Counted from the first letter of the stretch, positions 1-8,283 are shown. The stretch: 12,796 nucleotides of DNA from UKL13-2 sp043773745 (GCA_043773745.1 JAYVEV010000014.1:1-12796); one strand, 5' to 3'. Numbers and translations: made by a program. The notes: a model not told the origin generated them from the sequence alone.

Positions 1-33
1 CAACAAACATTACAACATCCTAAAAGAGCATTT

Positions 34-1254
34 ATGACAGTCTCCCATTCAGCCTCAGTATCGCCCCGCACCCTCCGAACTAACCGCCGCGGCTGGGTCA
101 GATGGACCGTCGTAGCGATTACGCTCATCGCGGTCGTTGGTGCCTTAGTTGCTTGGAAATCGAGCTCCGCCAACAAGGAAGAAAAAAAATCAGACGTCGA
201 CAAAACATTTGAATTCGCCAAAAACGATATTGCGGTTGTTCAGCCCCAAAATCTGGGTTTGGTGATCCCCGTCTCGGGTTCTGTTCGGCCCGTCTTGCAA
301 GCAATGGTCAAATCCAAAGTGGCTGGTGAAGTAGCCCACGTCTATGTGCGTGAGGGCGAGCGCGTGACCGCCGGTCAGACCTTGGTTTCAATCGATGCCG
401 CCGATCTGAAAGCGCGGCATGATGCGCAGCGCGCCATGGTTGCCGAAGCCAAAGCCCGTCTCGATCTGGCCACTAAAAACGAAGCGAACAACCGCGCGCT
501 GCTGGCAAAAAATTTCATTTCACAAAACGCTTTTGATGGCGTCGCCAATAGCGTGCAGATTGCGGAGGCCAATCACCAATCCGCGCTGGCCCAATCCGCC
601 ATTACCCAGCGTGCGCTGGCCGATGCACAAGTGCGCGCGCCATTTGCGGGGATTGTGTCCAAACGCGCGGTGAACGTAGGCGAAAAAATTACCGCCGATG
701 CGCCGGTGATGCATATCGTGGATTTGTCGAAGATGGAGCTGGAAGCACCGGTTCCGGTCAGCGATATTCCGTGCGTAAAAGTAGGCCAGGAAATTGCATT
801 CACCGTGGACGGCTTCGCGGGTCGCGAATTCAAAGGCAAGGTAGAACGCATTAATCCTGCGGCCGAGGCGGGTTCGCGCTCGATTTCCATTTTTGTGAGT
901 CTGCCGAATCTCGACGGCGCGTTGAAAGGTGGCATGTTTGCGAACGGCACACTCGCTGCGACGAGCCGCGGCGCGGTCAATGCACTACCGCTTGCATCGC
1001 TTATTGAAGAAGGCGGTCAAACCTTTGTCTACGCCATCAAGGACGGTCTCATTCAGCGTAAACCCGTCACAGTCGGCGCGAAAAATGTTGAACGCGGCAT
1101 GGTTGAAATTCGCGACGGGATTACCATTGGCACCGAAGTTATTGCGGTCAAGGCAGATGGCCTGAAGCATGGCTCAAAGGCGATTGTAAAAACGGCGGCG
1201 GTGGCGACTACACCGACATCCGCGCCACCCGCAAAAGACGCGACCAAAAGCTAG
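34..1254 (+). CDS. RND efflux periplasmic adaptor subunit (membrane fusion protein)
   Basis: This 406-residue protein would bridge the inner-membrane RND pump encoded next to it and an outer-membrane channel in the periplasm. A basic N-terminus is followed by one hydrophobic segment at about residues 24-41. There is no lipobox Cys, so it is probably anchored as a signal-anchor protein rather than a lipoprotein. The two halves of the lipoyl domain lie at about 85-120 (motif VREGERVTAGQ) and 198-230 (motif RAPFAGIVSKR). They flank an Ala/Gln-rich alpha-helical hairpin at about 121-197, then a beta-barrel domain (about 235-310) and a membrane-proximal domain (about 315-385). The last 20 residues are a low-complexity Ala/Thr/Pro tail. 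The length is normal for the family. It is 90 bases upstream of the pump gene on the same strand, so the two are probably co-transcribed. Only 33 bases precede it, so its promoter is outside the window. The substrate cannot be predicted. Confidence 0.93.
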   Translation: MTVSHSASVSPRTLRTNRRGWVRWTVVAITLIAVVGALVAWKSSSANKEEKKSDVDKTFEFAKNDIAVVQPQNLGLVIPVSGSVRPVLQAMVKSKVAGEVAHVYVREGERVTAGQTLVSIDAADLKARHDAQRAMVAEAKARLDLATKNEANNRALLAKNFISQNAFDGVANSVQIAEANHQSALAQSAITQRALADAQVRAPFAGIVSKRAVNVGEKITADAPVMHIVDLSKMELEAPVPVSDIPCVKVGQEIAFTVDGFAGREFKGKVERINPAAEAGSRSISIFVSLPNLDGALKGGMFANGTLAATSRGAVNALPLASLIEEGGQTFVYAIKDGLIQRKPVTVGAKNVERGMVEIRDGITIGTEVIAVKADGLKHGSKAIVKTAAVATTPTSAPPAKDATKS

Positions 1255-1344
1255 CCTTCCAAACTGCCGCAATATCCATTACTGGCTAGCGCAATCATTG
1301 CTATACCCATCTTTTTAATATCCTGAATACCGCCGGAGCAAAGC

Positions 1345-4300
1345 ATGCAAATAACCAAAATCAGCGTCAACAATCCGGTGTTTGCCACTATGATGATGGT
1401 AGCACTCATGGTGCTGGGCGTCTTTTCCTACCAGCGCTTATCCGTGGACCAGTTGCCCGATATTTCATTCCCGTTTGTATCAGTCGCAACCTCGTATCCC
1501 GGCGCATCTTCCGAAGCGGTCATGCAGGATGTGACGCGTCCGCTCGAAGAGTCCGTGAATACGGTGCAGGGAGTAAAAAATATCCGCTCTTTTTCACGCG
1601 AAGGTTACTCGCGCGTCATGATCGAATTTGATTTGAATGTGGATGTCAAAACCGCGGTGCAGGATGTACGCGATAAGGTTGCAGGCGTCAGGCGCGGTTT
1701 TAACAAGGATATTGGCGAGCCGACCGTAACACGCGCCGACAACGATAACGATCAGCCGATAATGTATATCGCGATTGAAAGTCCAGCACGATCGCTGCGC
1801 GAATTGTCTGATTTGACTGATCAGTTGGTGGTGAAGCGCCTGCAAGGCGCGGCTGGTGTCGGCACCATCGATATTTCGGGCCAGGTACAGCGCGAAATGG
1901 CGATTCAGCTCAATCCGGACAAGATGGCCGCCTACGGCATCAGCGTTGATCAAGTCGTGGGCGAGATTCGCGCACAGAACCAAAATCAAGCAGCCGGGTT
2001 TCTTGCTGGCGAGCGCGCTGAGCGTCTGGTGCGGGTACAAGGAAAATTCAAAGACGTCAGCGATTTTGAGCGCATGATCATTGCTCGCCGGGGCAATGGC
2101 ACCAACAGCACCCCGTCCGCCATTACGCTTGGCATGATTGCCACCGTGCGCGATACTGAACGCGAAGAAACTGGCTTGGCGACCAACAACGGCAGGCGCG
2201 GCTTGTCAGTCGAAATTCGCAAAACCCGCGGAGCCAACTCAATCGAGGCCGCCGAATCTATTCGCGCCAATATCGACAAATTGAAAAAAACATTACCGGC
2301 CGATTTCAAACTTGAAATTACTTTTGATCAATCCAAATTTATCAAGCAGGGTGTGGATAACGTCAAGCACACTATTCTTGAAGGCGCGCTGCTAACGGTA
2401 ATGATCGTGTTTTTATTCCTGCACTCGTGGCGCTCGACGGTTATCACCGGCCTGACCTTGCCGATATCCGTATTCGCCACCTTTATTGCGCTTTACGCGA
2501 TGGGCTTCACGATCAACTTTATGACCCTGATGGCGCTCTCGCTTTCAATCGGCATTTTGATCGATGACGCCATTGTCGTACGGGAAAATATCGTCCGCCA
2601 TTTGGGCATGGGCAAGAGCCATTTTCAGGCCTCGCTCGACGCCACCCAGGAAATTGGCATCGCGGTCATGGCCACCACCTTCAGCATCGTTGCGGTGTTT
2701 TTGCCGGTCGCGTTCATGGGCGGCATTATCGGCAAATTCTTTTTTCAATTTGGTGTGGCGGTCAGCGTCGCGGTATTGGTGTCGCTGTTTGTGTCCTTCA
2801 CACTTGATCCCATGCTGTCCGCCGTTTGGCATGATTCGCCGTCGCGCATCAATCAATTCAGGCCGATTGCATGGTTGCTCGCCAAGCAGGATATTTTTAT
2901 GGTTTGGCTGCACGCCAAATACGATGCAGTACTGCGCTGGGCACTTCAGCCTGACTATCGTCGTACCTGGATTCCCAAAATAAGTTTGGTTGAATATGCT
3001 TTTTCCGGATTCAAGCGTAAACACCTCAGGCTGGATAAATTCACGATACGCAATCGTGGCATCGTTCTTTGGATTGCTGCATTGACATTCTTTGGCAGCT
3101 TTTTGCTGGTGCCATTTATCGGCTCCGAGTTCGTGCCTGAGACCGATGAAAACTGGGCTAACGCTTCTATTGAGACACCGGTAGGCTCATCACTGAATTA
3201 CACTCTGGGCAAGGCTCAGCAGGTCGAGCTCGCATTGAATGAATTCCCTGAAATCAAGCGTATCACCCGCAATGTCTGGAAAAACGGCGCATGGTATGGC
3301 CTGCAACTGGTCGACAAGGAACAGCGCAGCCGCTCGAAAAAGCAGCTCGATGACGCGATCCGCAAACGCCTGTCGTCGATTGCCGGTTTGGCCGTACGGG
3401 TTGGCTGGAATCGCCCGGTACAGATTTTCGTGATGGGCCCCGAAATTCGCGAGCTCGATCGCATCTCGAAAGAAGTGGTTGCCAAATTAAAGGCGATCCC
3501 CGGCACGGTTGATGTGGAATCATCCTATAAGCCGACCAGTCCGACACTCGATATCACCATCAATCGCGAGCTGGCCAGTGATTTGGGCGTGTCCATGTCG
3601 TCAGTGGTGAGCACCACCCGCGCCATGATCGCCGGTGAGGATGCGGGCCAGTGGCAAGGCCCGGACGGCGAGAATCATCAGGTGCTGGTCCGACTGCCTC
3701 GCAATGAACGCACCTCGGTGGCAGACCTCGATAAACTTTTTGTACCGACTTCCTCACTGAATAGCGACGGCAGCCCGCGCATGGTGCCGTTGCGACAGGT
3801 TGCAGACTTCACGCCGGCATTTGCCGAGCGCCAGATTGAGCGCCGTAATTTGCAGCGACTGATTCAGGTTTGGTCGGGTGTGGCGGCAACCCATACAGCA
3901 GGCGCAGTTTCAGACGAAGTGCAAAAGGCGCTGAAAGAAATTCCTTTGCCACCGGGTTATCAGTTCCAGTTTGGCGGCTCATCACAGGAGATGGCGGATT
4001 CAATGGGTTATGCAGTGGCGGCGTTGAGCCTGGCGGTGATATTTATTTACCTGATTCTGGCATCACAATTCGGCAGCTTCCTACAGCCGATTGCAATCAT
4101 GGCGTCGCTCCCGTTATCGCTGATCGGCGTGTTTCTGGCGCTGCTGATGTTCCGCTCCACGCTTAATCTTTTCTCGGTCATCGGTTTCATTATGTTGATG
4201 GGTTTGGTGACCAAGAATGCAATTTTGCTGGTTGACTTTACCAATCACGGCCGCCGCGAAGGTGTGCCACGCGATGACGCCATTCTCAACGCGGGTCAAG

Positions 4301-4638
4301 TGCGGTTACGGCCGATTCTGATGACCACGGCGGCGATGATTGGCGGCATGCTGCCGCTGGCCCTGGCCTTTGGTGCGGGCTCAGAGCAGCAGTCACCCAT
4401 GGCGCATGCGGTCATCGGCGGGATCATTACCTCGACCGTGATGACGCTGGTAGTGGTGCCGGTGCTCTATACCTACTTTGATACCTGGGGTGAAAAAGCC
4501 ACCGCCTGGTTTACGCGTGGCAAACGCAATACGCATGAAGCAACAACGCAGCCAGATGCTACGCCCGCCAATGCAGGCAGCCCTAGTGCAGGTGGTGGTG
4601 CTGAGCCGGTATTGGCTGATAAGCGTCGCGACATCTAA
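1345..4638 (+). CDS. RND efflux pump, inner-membrane permease subunit (HAE1/AcrB type)
   Basis: This 1097-residue proton-driven trimeric efflux pump would sit in the inner membrane. It has the duplicated RND architecture: TM1 at about 10-28, a periplasmic porter region, TM2-6 at about 345-490, a second periplasmic region, and TM8-12 at about 887-1045. The proton-relay residues known from AcrB are present: the Asp pair D407-D408 in motif GILIDDAIVVREN, Lys957 (VTKNAILLVDF) and Arg987/Thr994 (VRLRPILMTT). The QFGSF and GLVTKNAIL motifs are typical of HAE1 pumps. A GGAG ribosome binding site at 1335-1338 lies 6 bases before the ATG. The protein is longer than AcrB (about 1049 residues). The extra length is in the cytoplasmic segment between TM6 and TM7 (about 497-572, basic and aromatic) and in an Ala/Pro/Gly-rich C-terminal tail after about 1058. 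The adaptor gene is directly upstream. No outer-membrane factor follows, as the next gene is convergent. Whether it exports drugs, solvents or metals is unknown. Confidence 0.95.
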   Translation: MQITKISVNNPVFATMMMVALMVLGVFSYQRLSVDQLPDISFPFVSVATSYPGASSEAVMQDVTRPLEESVNTVQGVKNIRSFSREGYSRVMIEFDLNVDVKTAVQDVRDKVAGVRRGFNKDIGEPTVTRADNDNDQPIMYIAIESPARSLRELSDLTDQLVVKRLQGAAGVGTIDISGQVQREMAIQLNPDKMAAYGISVDQVVGEIRAQNQNQAAGFLAGERAERLVRVQGKFKDVSDFERMIIARRGNGTNSTPSAITLGMIATVRDTEREETGLATNNGRRGLSVEIRKTRGANSIEAAESIRANIDKLKKTLPADFKLEITFDQSKFIKQGVDNVKHTILEGALLTVMIVFLFLHSWRSTVITGLTLPISVFATFIALYAMGFTINFMTLMALSLSIGILIDDAIVVRENIVRHLGMGKSHFQASLDATQEIGIAVMATTFSIVAVFLPVAFMGGIIGKFFFQFGVAVSVAVLVSLFVSFTLDPMLSAVWHDSPSRINQFRPIAWLLAKQDIFMVWLHAKYDAVLRWALQPDYRRTWIPKISLVEYAFSGFKRKHLRLDKFTIRNRGIVLWIAALTFFGSFLLVPFIGSEFVPETDENWANASIETPVGSSLNYTLGKAQQVELALNEFPEIKRITRNVWKNGAWYGLQLVDKEQRSRSKKQLDDAIRKRLSSIAGLAVRVGWNRPVQIFVMGPEIRELDRISKEVVAKLKAIPGTVDVESSYKPTSPTLDITINRELASDLGVSMSSVVSTTRAMIAGEDAGQWQGPDGENHQVLVRLPRNERTSVADLDKLFVPTSSLNSDGSPRMVPLRQVADFTPAFAERQIERRNLQRLIQVWSGVAATHTAGAVSDEVQKALKEIPLPPGYQFQFGGSSQEMADSMGYAVAALSLAVIFIYLILASQFGSFLQPIAIMASLPLSLIGVFLALLMFRSTLNLFSVIGFIMLMGLVTKNAILLVDFTNHGRREGVPRDDAILNAGQVRLRPILMTTAAMIGGMLPLALAFGAGSEQQSPMAHAVIGGIITSTVMTLVVVPVLYTYFDTWGEKATAWFTRGKRNTHEATTQPDATPANAGSPSAGGGAEPVLADKRRDI

Positions 4639-4665
4639 TAAAAAACACGAAACTCTTTTATCCAT

Positions 4666-4699
4666 GCGGCGTTACAGGCATTTTTGCTCGTAACACCGC
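4666..4699. repeat. Inverted repeat between convergent genes, possible transcription end structure
   Basis: The arms at 4666-4675 and 4690-4699 pair over 10 positions around a 14-base spacer. In minus-strand RNA all ten can pair (one G-U). In plus-strand RNA one position is a C/A mismatch. The loop also holds a short GCA/TGC inner pairing. It lies 27 bases after the pump stop codon and about 110 bases past the end of the GGT-like gene. No U-tract follows on either strand, so it is not a classical Rho-independent terminator. It could protect an mRNA 3' end. The rest of the 4639-4807 gap shows nothing I can name. Confidence 0.35.
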
Positions 4700-4807
4700 T
4701 GATAGAGCATCTATGAGTTGCACTATTTCAGCGAGTACGGCACGCGCACTCTAGCCAATCTTGACAGCATGCAGCACTACTCGATCTCAACGGACAACAG
4801 AGGAACC

Positions 4808-6412
4808 TTAATAGCCGACGGCCATGCCATCTTTGCGATGGTCGCTGCCGGCACAATAACCATCATCACCCATGCACCAGATTAGTTGCGCACCACCAAA
4901 CGCAAAATTAACTGCTTCAGCCGATGCCAGTCGGTGACCCAATACCTCAAGAGCCGCGCCAATCCTGAATTTCAGGGCATCCTCCAAGCCTACCGTGCCA
5001 TCGGGGTTTACAATCCAGCGCGACGCATCGCTCGCCGTTTGTGGGTTCTGGCCGTAATCACAAATGCGTGTCACCATTTGCACGTGTCCCTGCGGCTGCA
5101 TGTGACCACCCATGACGCCAAAGCTCATGACAGGTTGATTTTGATGATTGGTCAAGAAGCCCGGAATGATGGTTTGGAAGGGTCGCTTGTTGGCTGCGAC
5201 CTGGTTCGGATGTCCTGACGCCAAGGTAAATCCATAGCCGCGATTTTGCATTGAGATACCGGTGTTTGGCACCACTATTCCGGAGCCAAAGCCCATATAG
5301 TTGGACTGGATAAAGCTCACCATCATGCCGCTCGCATCAGCCGTGGTTAGGTACACCGTGCCGCCGTGTTGCGGGATACCGAAAGCAGGCGCTGAGGCGC
5401 GCTGCATGCTGATCAAGCCAGCGCGCAGCTTTAGATACGCGGGGTCAAGCAATGCGCCGACGGTTATGTCCATGAATTCCGGATCAGCGATATAGCGATG
5501 CGCATCGGCAAAGGCCAGCTTCATCGCCTCGAGTTGTAAATGCACGCTTTCAACGGAATCGACTTGGTACGACGCCAGATCAAAATTTTCGAGTATGCCC
5601 AGACAAATTAATGCCGCCAGTCCCTGCCCGTTCGGCGGGATCTCATGCAGGCGCACATCGCGGTAATTTTGATGGATCGTGCCGACCCAGTCAGCCTGGT
5701 GCGCAGCGAGATCATCCGTCGTCATGGCTCCGCCCAAAGCATGGGCGTGTGCATGTGCAGCCATTTGTTCGGCAAGTTTACCGCGATAAAACGATTCGCC
5801 GTGAGTGGCGGCGATTTCTTCCAGCGTGTCGGCCTGGCCGCGCAGAATCCATTTTTCACCCGCCGCCGGTGCACGGCTGTCCTGTAAAAAATCACGATTG
5901 AAATCGACCTGATTTTTGAGTAATTCGGCCTGCCGCGCCCAGCTCACTGCCGTGATCGGCGAGACGAGGTGGCCTTCGCGAGCATAACGAATCGCCGGCT
6001 CAAACAGCTTGGAAAACGGTAGCTTACCAAATTTTTTTGAGAGCGCCACCCACTGCGAGACCGCGCCCGGTACCGTGACGCTATCCCAGCCGCGCATCGG
6101 CATTTCCGCTGTGCCAGGGTATTTTTGCGCAAAATATTCTGGCGTCCATGCAGCGGGCGAGCGGCCCGATGCGTTCAAGCCGTGGAGTTGACTGCCATCC
6201 CAAATAATCGCAAAGCCGTCAGAGCCGATACCGTTACTGGTCGGCTCAACCACGGTCAGGGCAACAGCGCTGGCAATCGCCGCATCGACCGCATTACCTC
6301 CCTGCCACAGCATTTGCAGACCTGCCTGCGCAGCAAGTGGCTGCGAGGTGGCCACCATATTATTGGCCATCACCGGCATGCGCTGCGACGCGTAGGGAAA
6401 GTCAAATTTCAT
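4808..6412 (-). CDS. Gamma-glutamyltransferase-family Ntn hydrolase (GGT-like, substrate uncertain)
   Basis: This 534-residue protein has the full-length GGT fold: an N-terminal large subunit and, after self-cleavage, a small subunit starting at the catalytic Thr352 (motif GGTVYLTTAD). Family hallmarks include GGNAVDAAIA near residue 40, NGIGSDGF near 60, Arg84 in LNASGRSP, and PPNGQG near 260. The oxyanion Gly-Gly is at 435-436 (VMGGHMQPQGH). No signal peptide is seen, so it is probably cytoplasmic, unlike classical periplasmic GGT. Aligned by eye to E. coli GGT, the gamma-glutamyl contacts are changed: N411 to Tyr, Q430 to Arg, D433 to Gly, and the Ser pair at 462-463 to Gln-Thr. It therefore resembles the YwrD/cephalosporin-acylase-like branch more than true GGT. 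I chose the ATG at 6412, which gives an N-terminus (MKFDFPYAS) like those I recall for relatives; an in-frame GTG at 6430 would add six residues. It overlaps the upstream small gene, so translation is probably coupled. Confidence 0.88.
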   Translation of the reverse strand: MKFDFPYASQRMPVMANNMVATSQPLAAQAGLQMLWQGGNAVDAAIASAVALTVVEPTSNGIGSDGFAIIWDGSQLHGLNASGRSPAAWTPEYFAQKYPGTAEMPMRGWDSVTVPGAVSQWVALSKKFGKLPFSKLFEPAIRYAREGHLVSPITAVSWARQAELLKNQVDFNRDFLQDSRAPAAGEKWILRGQADTLEEIAATHGESFYRGKLAEQMAAHAHAHALGGAMTTDDLAAHQADWVGTIHQNYRDVRLHEIPPNGQGLAALICLGILENFDLASYQVDSVESVHLQLEAMKLAFADAHRYIADPEFMDITVGALLDPAYLKLRAGLISMQRASAPAFGIPQHGGTVYLTTADASGMMVSFIQSNYMGFGSGIVVPNTGISMQNRGYGFTLASGHPNQVAANKRPFQTIIPGFLTNHQNQPVMSFGVMGGHMQPQGHVQMVTRICDYGQNPQTASDASRWIVNPDGTVGLEDALKFRIGAALEVLGHRLASAEAVNFAFGGAQLIWCMGDDGYCAGSDHRKDGMAVGY

Positions 6413-6617
6413 GGGGATTGCTCGTGACACTCTCGCTCACAGGATTAACCGCTTCCCATGTTTTTAAATCTTTTTCGTACTGCCACAACTCTTCTTCGTA
6501 AATATCCATGACGCACGGAATGCAGCCCGTGCCGCAACATTCATGCGGTTCCGGTTTTCTGGGTGGACTGGGAGGCTGTTGGTGATGGGACATGGGCTCG
6601 GAAGCGGGCTTATTCAT
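6402..6617 (-). CDS. Small Cys-rich oxidoreductase-like domain protein (PF09791-like)
   Basis: This 71-residue protein has a Pro/His-rich N-terminal third. A conserved core follows at about residues 23-50 with Cys27, Cys28, Cys32 and Cys35 in the pattern CCGTGCIPCVMDIYEEEL. This matches what I know as the 'oxidoreductase-like, N-terminal' domain, found in small bacterial proteins and in eukaryotic OXLD1. Its function is unknown to me; the four closely spaced cysteines suggest metal or Fe-S binding or thiol chemistry, which is inference. No membrane segment or signal peptide is visible. The reading frame runs into the GGT-like gene, overlapping its ATG start by 11 bases (29 if the GTG start is used). 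No clear Shine-Dalgarno precedes the ATG at 6617. A second Met at residue 9 is a possible alternative start. A candidate promoter and a 5' hairpin lie just upstream. Confidence 0.82.
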   Translation of the reverse strand: MNKPASEPMSHHQQPPSPPRKPEPHECCGTGCIPCVMDIYEEELWQYEKDLKTWEAVNPVSESVTSNPHEI

Positions 6618-6625
6618 TATTTAGG

Positions 6626-6644
6626 GAAGTTGCGAAGTAACTTC
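6626..6644 (-). promoter_or_regulatory. Leader hairpin upstream of the small Cys-rich gene
   Basis: Perfect 6-base arms (GAAGTT at 6626-6631 and AACTTC at 6639-6644) enclose a 7-base loop. The hairpin ends 8 bases before the ATG of the small Cys-rich gene. If the promoter at 6653-6680 is real, it would form at the extreme 5' end of the transcript. The same DNA could instead be a protein-binding operator. No Shine-Dalgarno is obvious between the hairpin and the start codon. Confidence 0.3.
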
Positions 6645-6652
6645 TAGCGTTC

Positions 6653-6680
6653 ATTCTATTTTACGCGAGGTCCGCTGTAA
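6653..6680 (-). promoter_or_regulatory. Candidate sigma-70 promoter for the small Cys-rich gene and GGT-like gene
   Basis: On the minus strand, TTACAG (6680-6675) and TAGAAT (6658-6653) are separated by 16 bases, close to the -35/-10 consensus. The predicted start would be near 6646, giving a leader of about 30 bases before the ATG at 6617. It lies just downstream of the tct terminator, where a new transcription unit would be expected. The call rests on motif and position only. Confidence 0.4.
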
Positions 6681-6716
6681 TGGATGCGCTGGCAGCAATT
6701 GCGCTCACAGGACAAC

Positions 6717-6738
6717 AAAAAACCCCGTCGATCGGGGC
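6717..6738 (-). terminator. Rho-independent terminator ending the tctBA transcript
   Basis: Read on the minus strand, a CCCCG/CGGGG stem (6737-6733 with 6727-6723) closes a 5-base loop and is followed directly by six T (6722-6717). It lies about 28 bases past the tctA stop codon. This is a textbook intrinsic terminator and separates the transporter unit from the small Cys-rich/GGT-like unit. The 3' side on the plus strand has only CCTTTT, so it works best on the minus strand. Confidence 0.85.
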
Positions 6739-6765
6739 CTTTTGTTTGCCGTAGGGAAAGCGATA

Positions 6766-8274
6766 CTACTCTTCCTGAAACGCCTCTTCGCGCTTCTTAC
6801 GAATCGCGGGCAGTAAAATGATCACTAATAGCAACAATGCTATTACCAACAAAGCACCTGACAGCGGACGCGTCAGGAACACCGTCGCGTCACCCCTTGA
6901 TAGCAACATCGCCCGCCGTAAATTTTCTTCCATCATCGGGCCAAGAATGAAGCCCAACAACAGCGGTGCGGGCTCGCATTCAAGCTTCACAAACAAGTAA
7001 CCCAGGAAACCAAACACAGCCGTGATCACCACATCGAACGAGGCGTTTGACAAGGAATAGACACCGATCGCGCAGAACACCAGAATCGCCGGATATAACA
7101 GGCGATACGGGACCGTAAGCAGCTTAATCCACATGCCGATTAGCGGTAGATTTAGCACCACCAACATCAAATTGCCGATCCACATGGAGGCAATCATGCC
7201 CCAGAATAATTGAGGACGCTCGACCATCACCTGCGGGCCAGGCTGGATGCCCTGAATAATCATGGCACCGACCATCAGCGCCATTACCGGATTAGGTGGA
7301 ATGCCCAGCGTGAGCAACGGAATGAAAGAGGTCTGCGCTGCCGCGTTGTTGGCTGACTCGGGTGATGCCACACCGCGAATATCACCTTTACCGAATTTCG
7401 ATGGATCTTTAGCAATTTTTTTCTCGAGCGTGTAGGCCGCAAATGACGCCAGAACTGCACCGCCACCTGGCAAAATGCCGAGCAATGAACCGAGCGCAGT
7501 GCCGCGCAGCACTGCCGGCGTAGCATCTTTGAAATCCTGCTTGGATGGCCAGAGGTTAGTCACCTTGGCCAAAAATACCTCTCGCTCTTCTTCGTTTTGC
7601 TCAAGGTTTTTCATGATCTCGGCAAGTCCAAAAACACCCATGGCCACCGCCACAAAGCCGATCCCATCGGATAATTCTGGCACGCCAAAACTGAACCGCG
7701 CCATACCTGAATTCACATCGGTGCCGACCAAACCAAGCAGTAATCCCAGCACAATCATCGCTATCGCTTTAATCACCGAGCCATGCGCCAGCACAACCGC
7801 TGCGATCAGGCCCAGGGTCATCAGCGAAAAATATTCCGCCGGGCCAAATTTGAATGCCAGCTGCGCCAGCGGTGGTGAGGCAACCGCCAACAAGATGGTC
7901 GCAACCGTACCTGCAAAGAATGAACCGAGGGCAGCCGTTGCCAGGGCCGGGCCCGCTCGACCCTGTCGAGCCATTTGATAACCATCGAGGGCGGTCACCA
8001 CTGAGGAAGATTCGCCCGGGATGTTAATTAAAATCGCGGTGGTCGAGCCGCCATATTGCGCGCCGTAATAAATACCGGCCAGCATGATCAGCGATGATTC
8101 TGGCGGCAGCGTAAATGTAGCTGGCAATAACATCGCAATCGTCGCGACCGGGCCAATGCCGGGCAGCACCCCGATCAGCGTGCCCAGTAGGCAACCGATC
8201 AGACAGTACATCAAATTATTTAAGGTGAGGGCAACACCAAAGCCCAGCGAAAGATTGGCAATTAGCTGATCCAT
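6766..8274 (-). CDS. tctA: Tripartite tricarboxylate transporter large membrane subunit TctA
   Basis: This 502-residue polytopic inner-membrane protein is the main transport subunit of a tripartite tricarboxylate transporter (TTT). Such systems take up citrate or other carboxylates using an ion gradient and an extracytoplasmic binding protein. Signature segments are the first-half loop (residues 31-51, LPGIGPVATIAMLLP), IYYGAQYGGSTTAIL near 68-82, NIPGE at 84-88, and the second-half equivalents LLGILPGGGAV (264-274), ASPESANNAAAQ (303-314) and LGIPPNPVMALM (323-334). The paired motifs reflect the internal repeat of the family, and the length is typical. The ATG is preceded by an AAGGTGG ribosome binding site and starts 9 bases after the tctB stop, so the two genes form one operon. 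The terminator at 6738-6717 ends it. No TctC binding-protein gene is present anywhere in the window. The substrate is not fixed by the sequence; the neighbouring dehydrogenase suggests a hydroxy-dicarboxylate. Confidence 0.95.
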   Translation of the reverse strand: MDQLIANLSLGFGVALTLNNLMYCLIGCLLGTLIGVLPGIGPVATIAMLLPATFTLPPESSLIMLAGIYYGAQYGGSTTAILINIPGESSSVVTALDGYQMARQGRAGPALATAALGSFFAGTVATILLAVASPPLAQLAFKFGPAEYFSLMTLGLIAAVVLAHGSVIKAIAMIVLGLLLGLVGTDVNSGMARFSFGVPELSDGIGFVAVAMGVFGLAEIMKNLEQNEEEREVFLAKVTNLWPSKQDFKDATPAVLRGTALGSLLGILPGGGAVLASFAAYTLEKKIAKDPSKFGKGDIRGVASPESANNAAAQTSFIPLLTLGIPPNPVMALMVGAMIIQGIQPGPQVMVERPQLFWGMIASMWIGNLMLVVLNLPLIGMWIKLLTVPYRLLYPAILVFCAIGVYSLSNASFDVVITAVFGFLGYLFVKLECEPAPLLLGFILGPMMEENLRRAMLLSRGDATVFLTRPLSGALLVIALLLLVIILLPAIRKKREEAFQEE

Positions 8275-8283
8275 ATCGCCACC

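Noticed and set aside
1291..1301. Palindrome GCAATCATTGC between adaptor and permease genes
   Set aside because: It is too short, has no T-run, and lies within an evident operon; there is nothing to suggest a terminator or operator.
2545..3024. Minus-strand open frame of 159 codons opposite the RND permease
   Set aside because: It is antisense to strongly conserved pump sequence, has an atypical composition rich in His/Arg/Asp, and lacks any recognisable domain.
6391..6760. Eleven-base direct repeat (CGTAGGGAAAG at 6391 and 6750)
   Set aside because: One copy is inside the GGT-like coding sequence and there is no flanking duplication or element between them; chance is the simplest explanation.
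7475..7978. Plus-strand open frame of 167 codons opposite tctA
   Set aside because: It is fully antisense to a well-recognised gene, is rich in Ser/Pro/Thr/Ala as mirror frames of membrane genes often are, and resembles no family I know.
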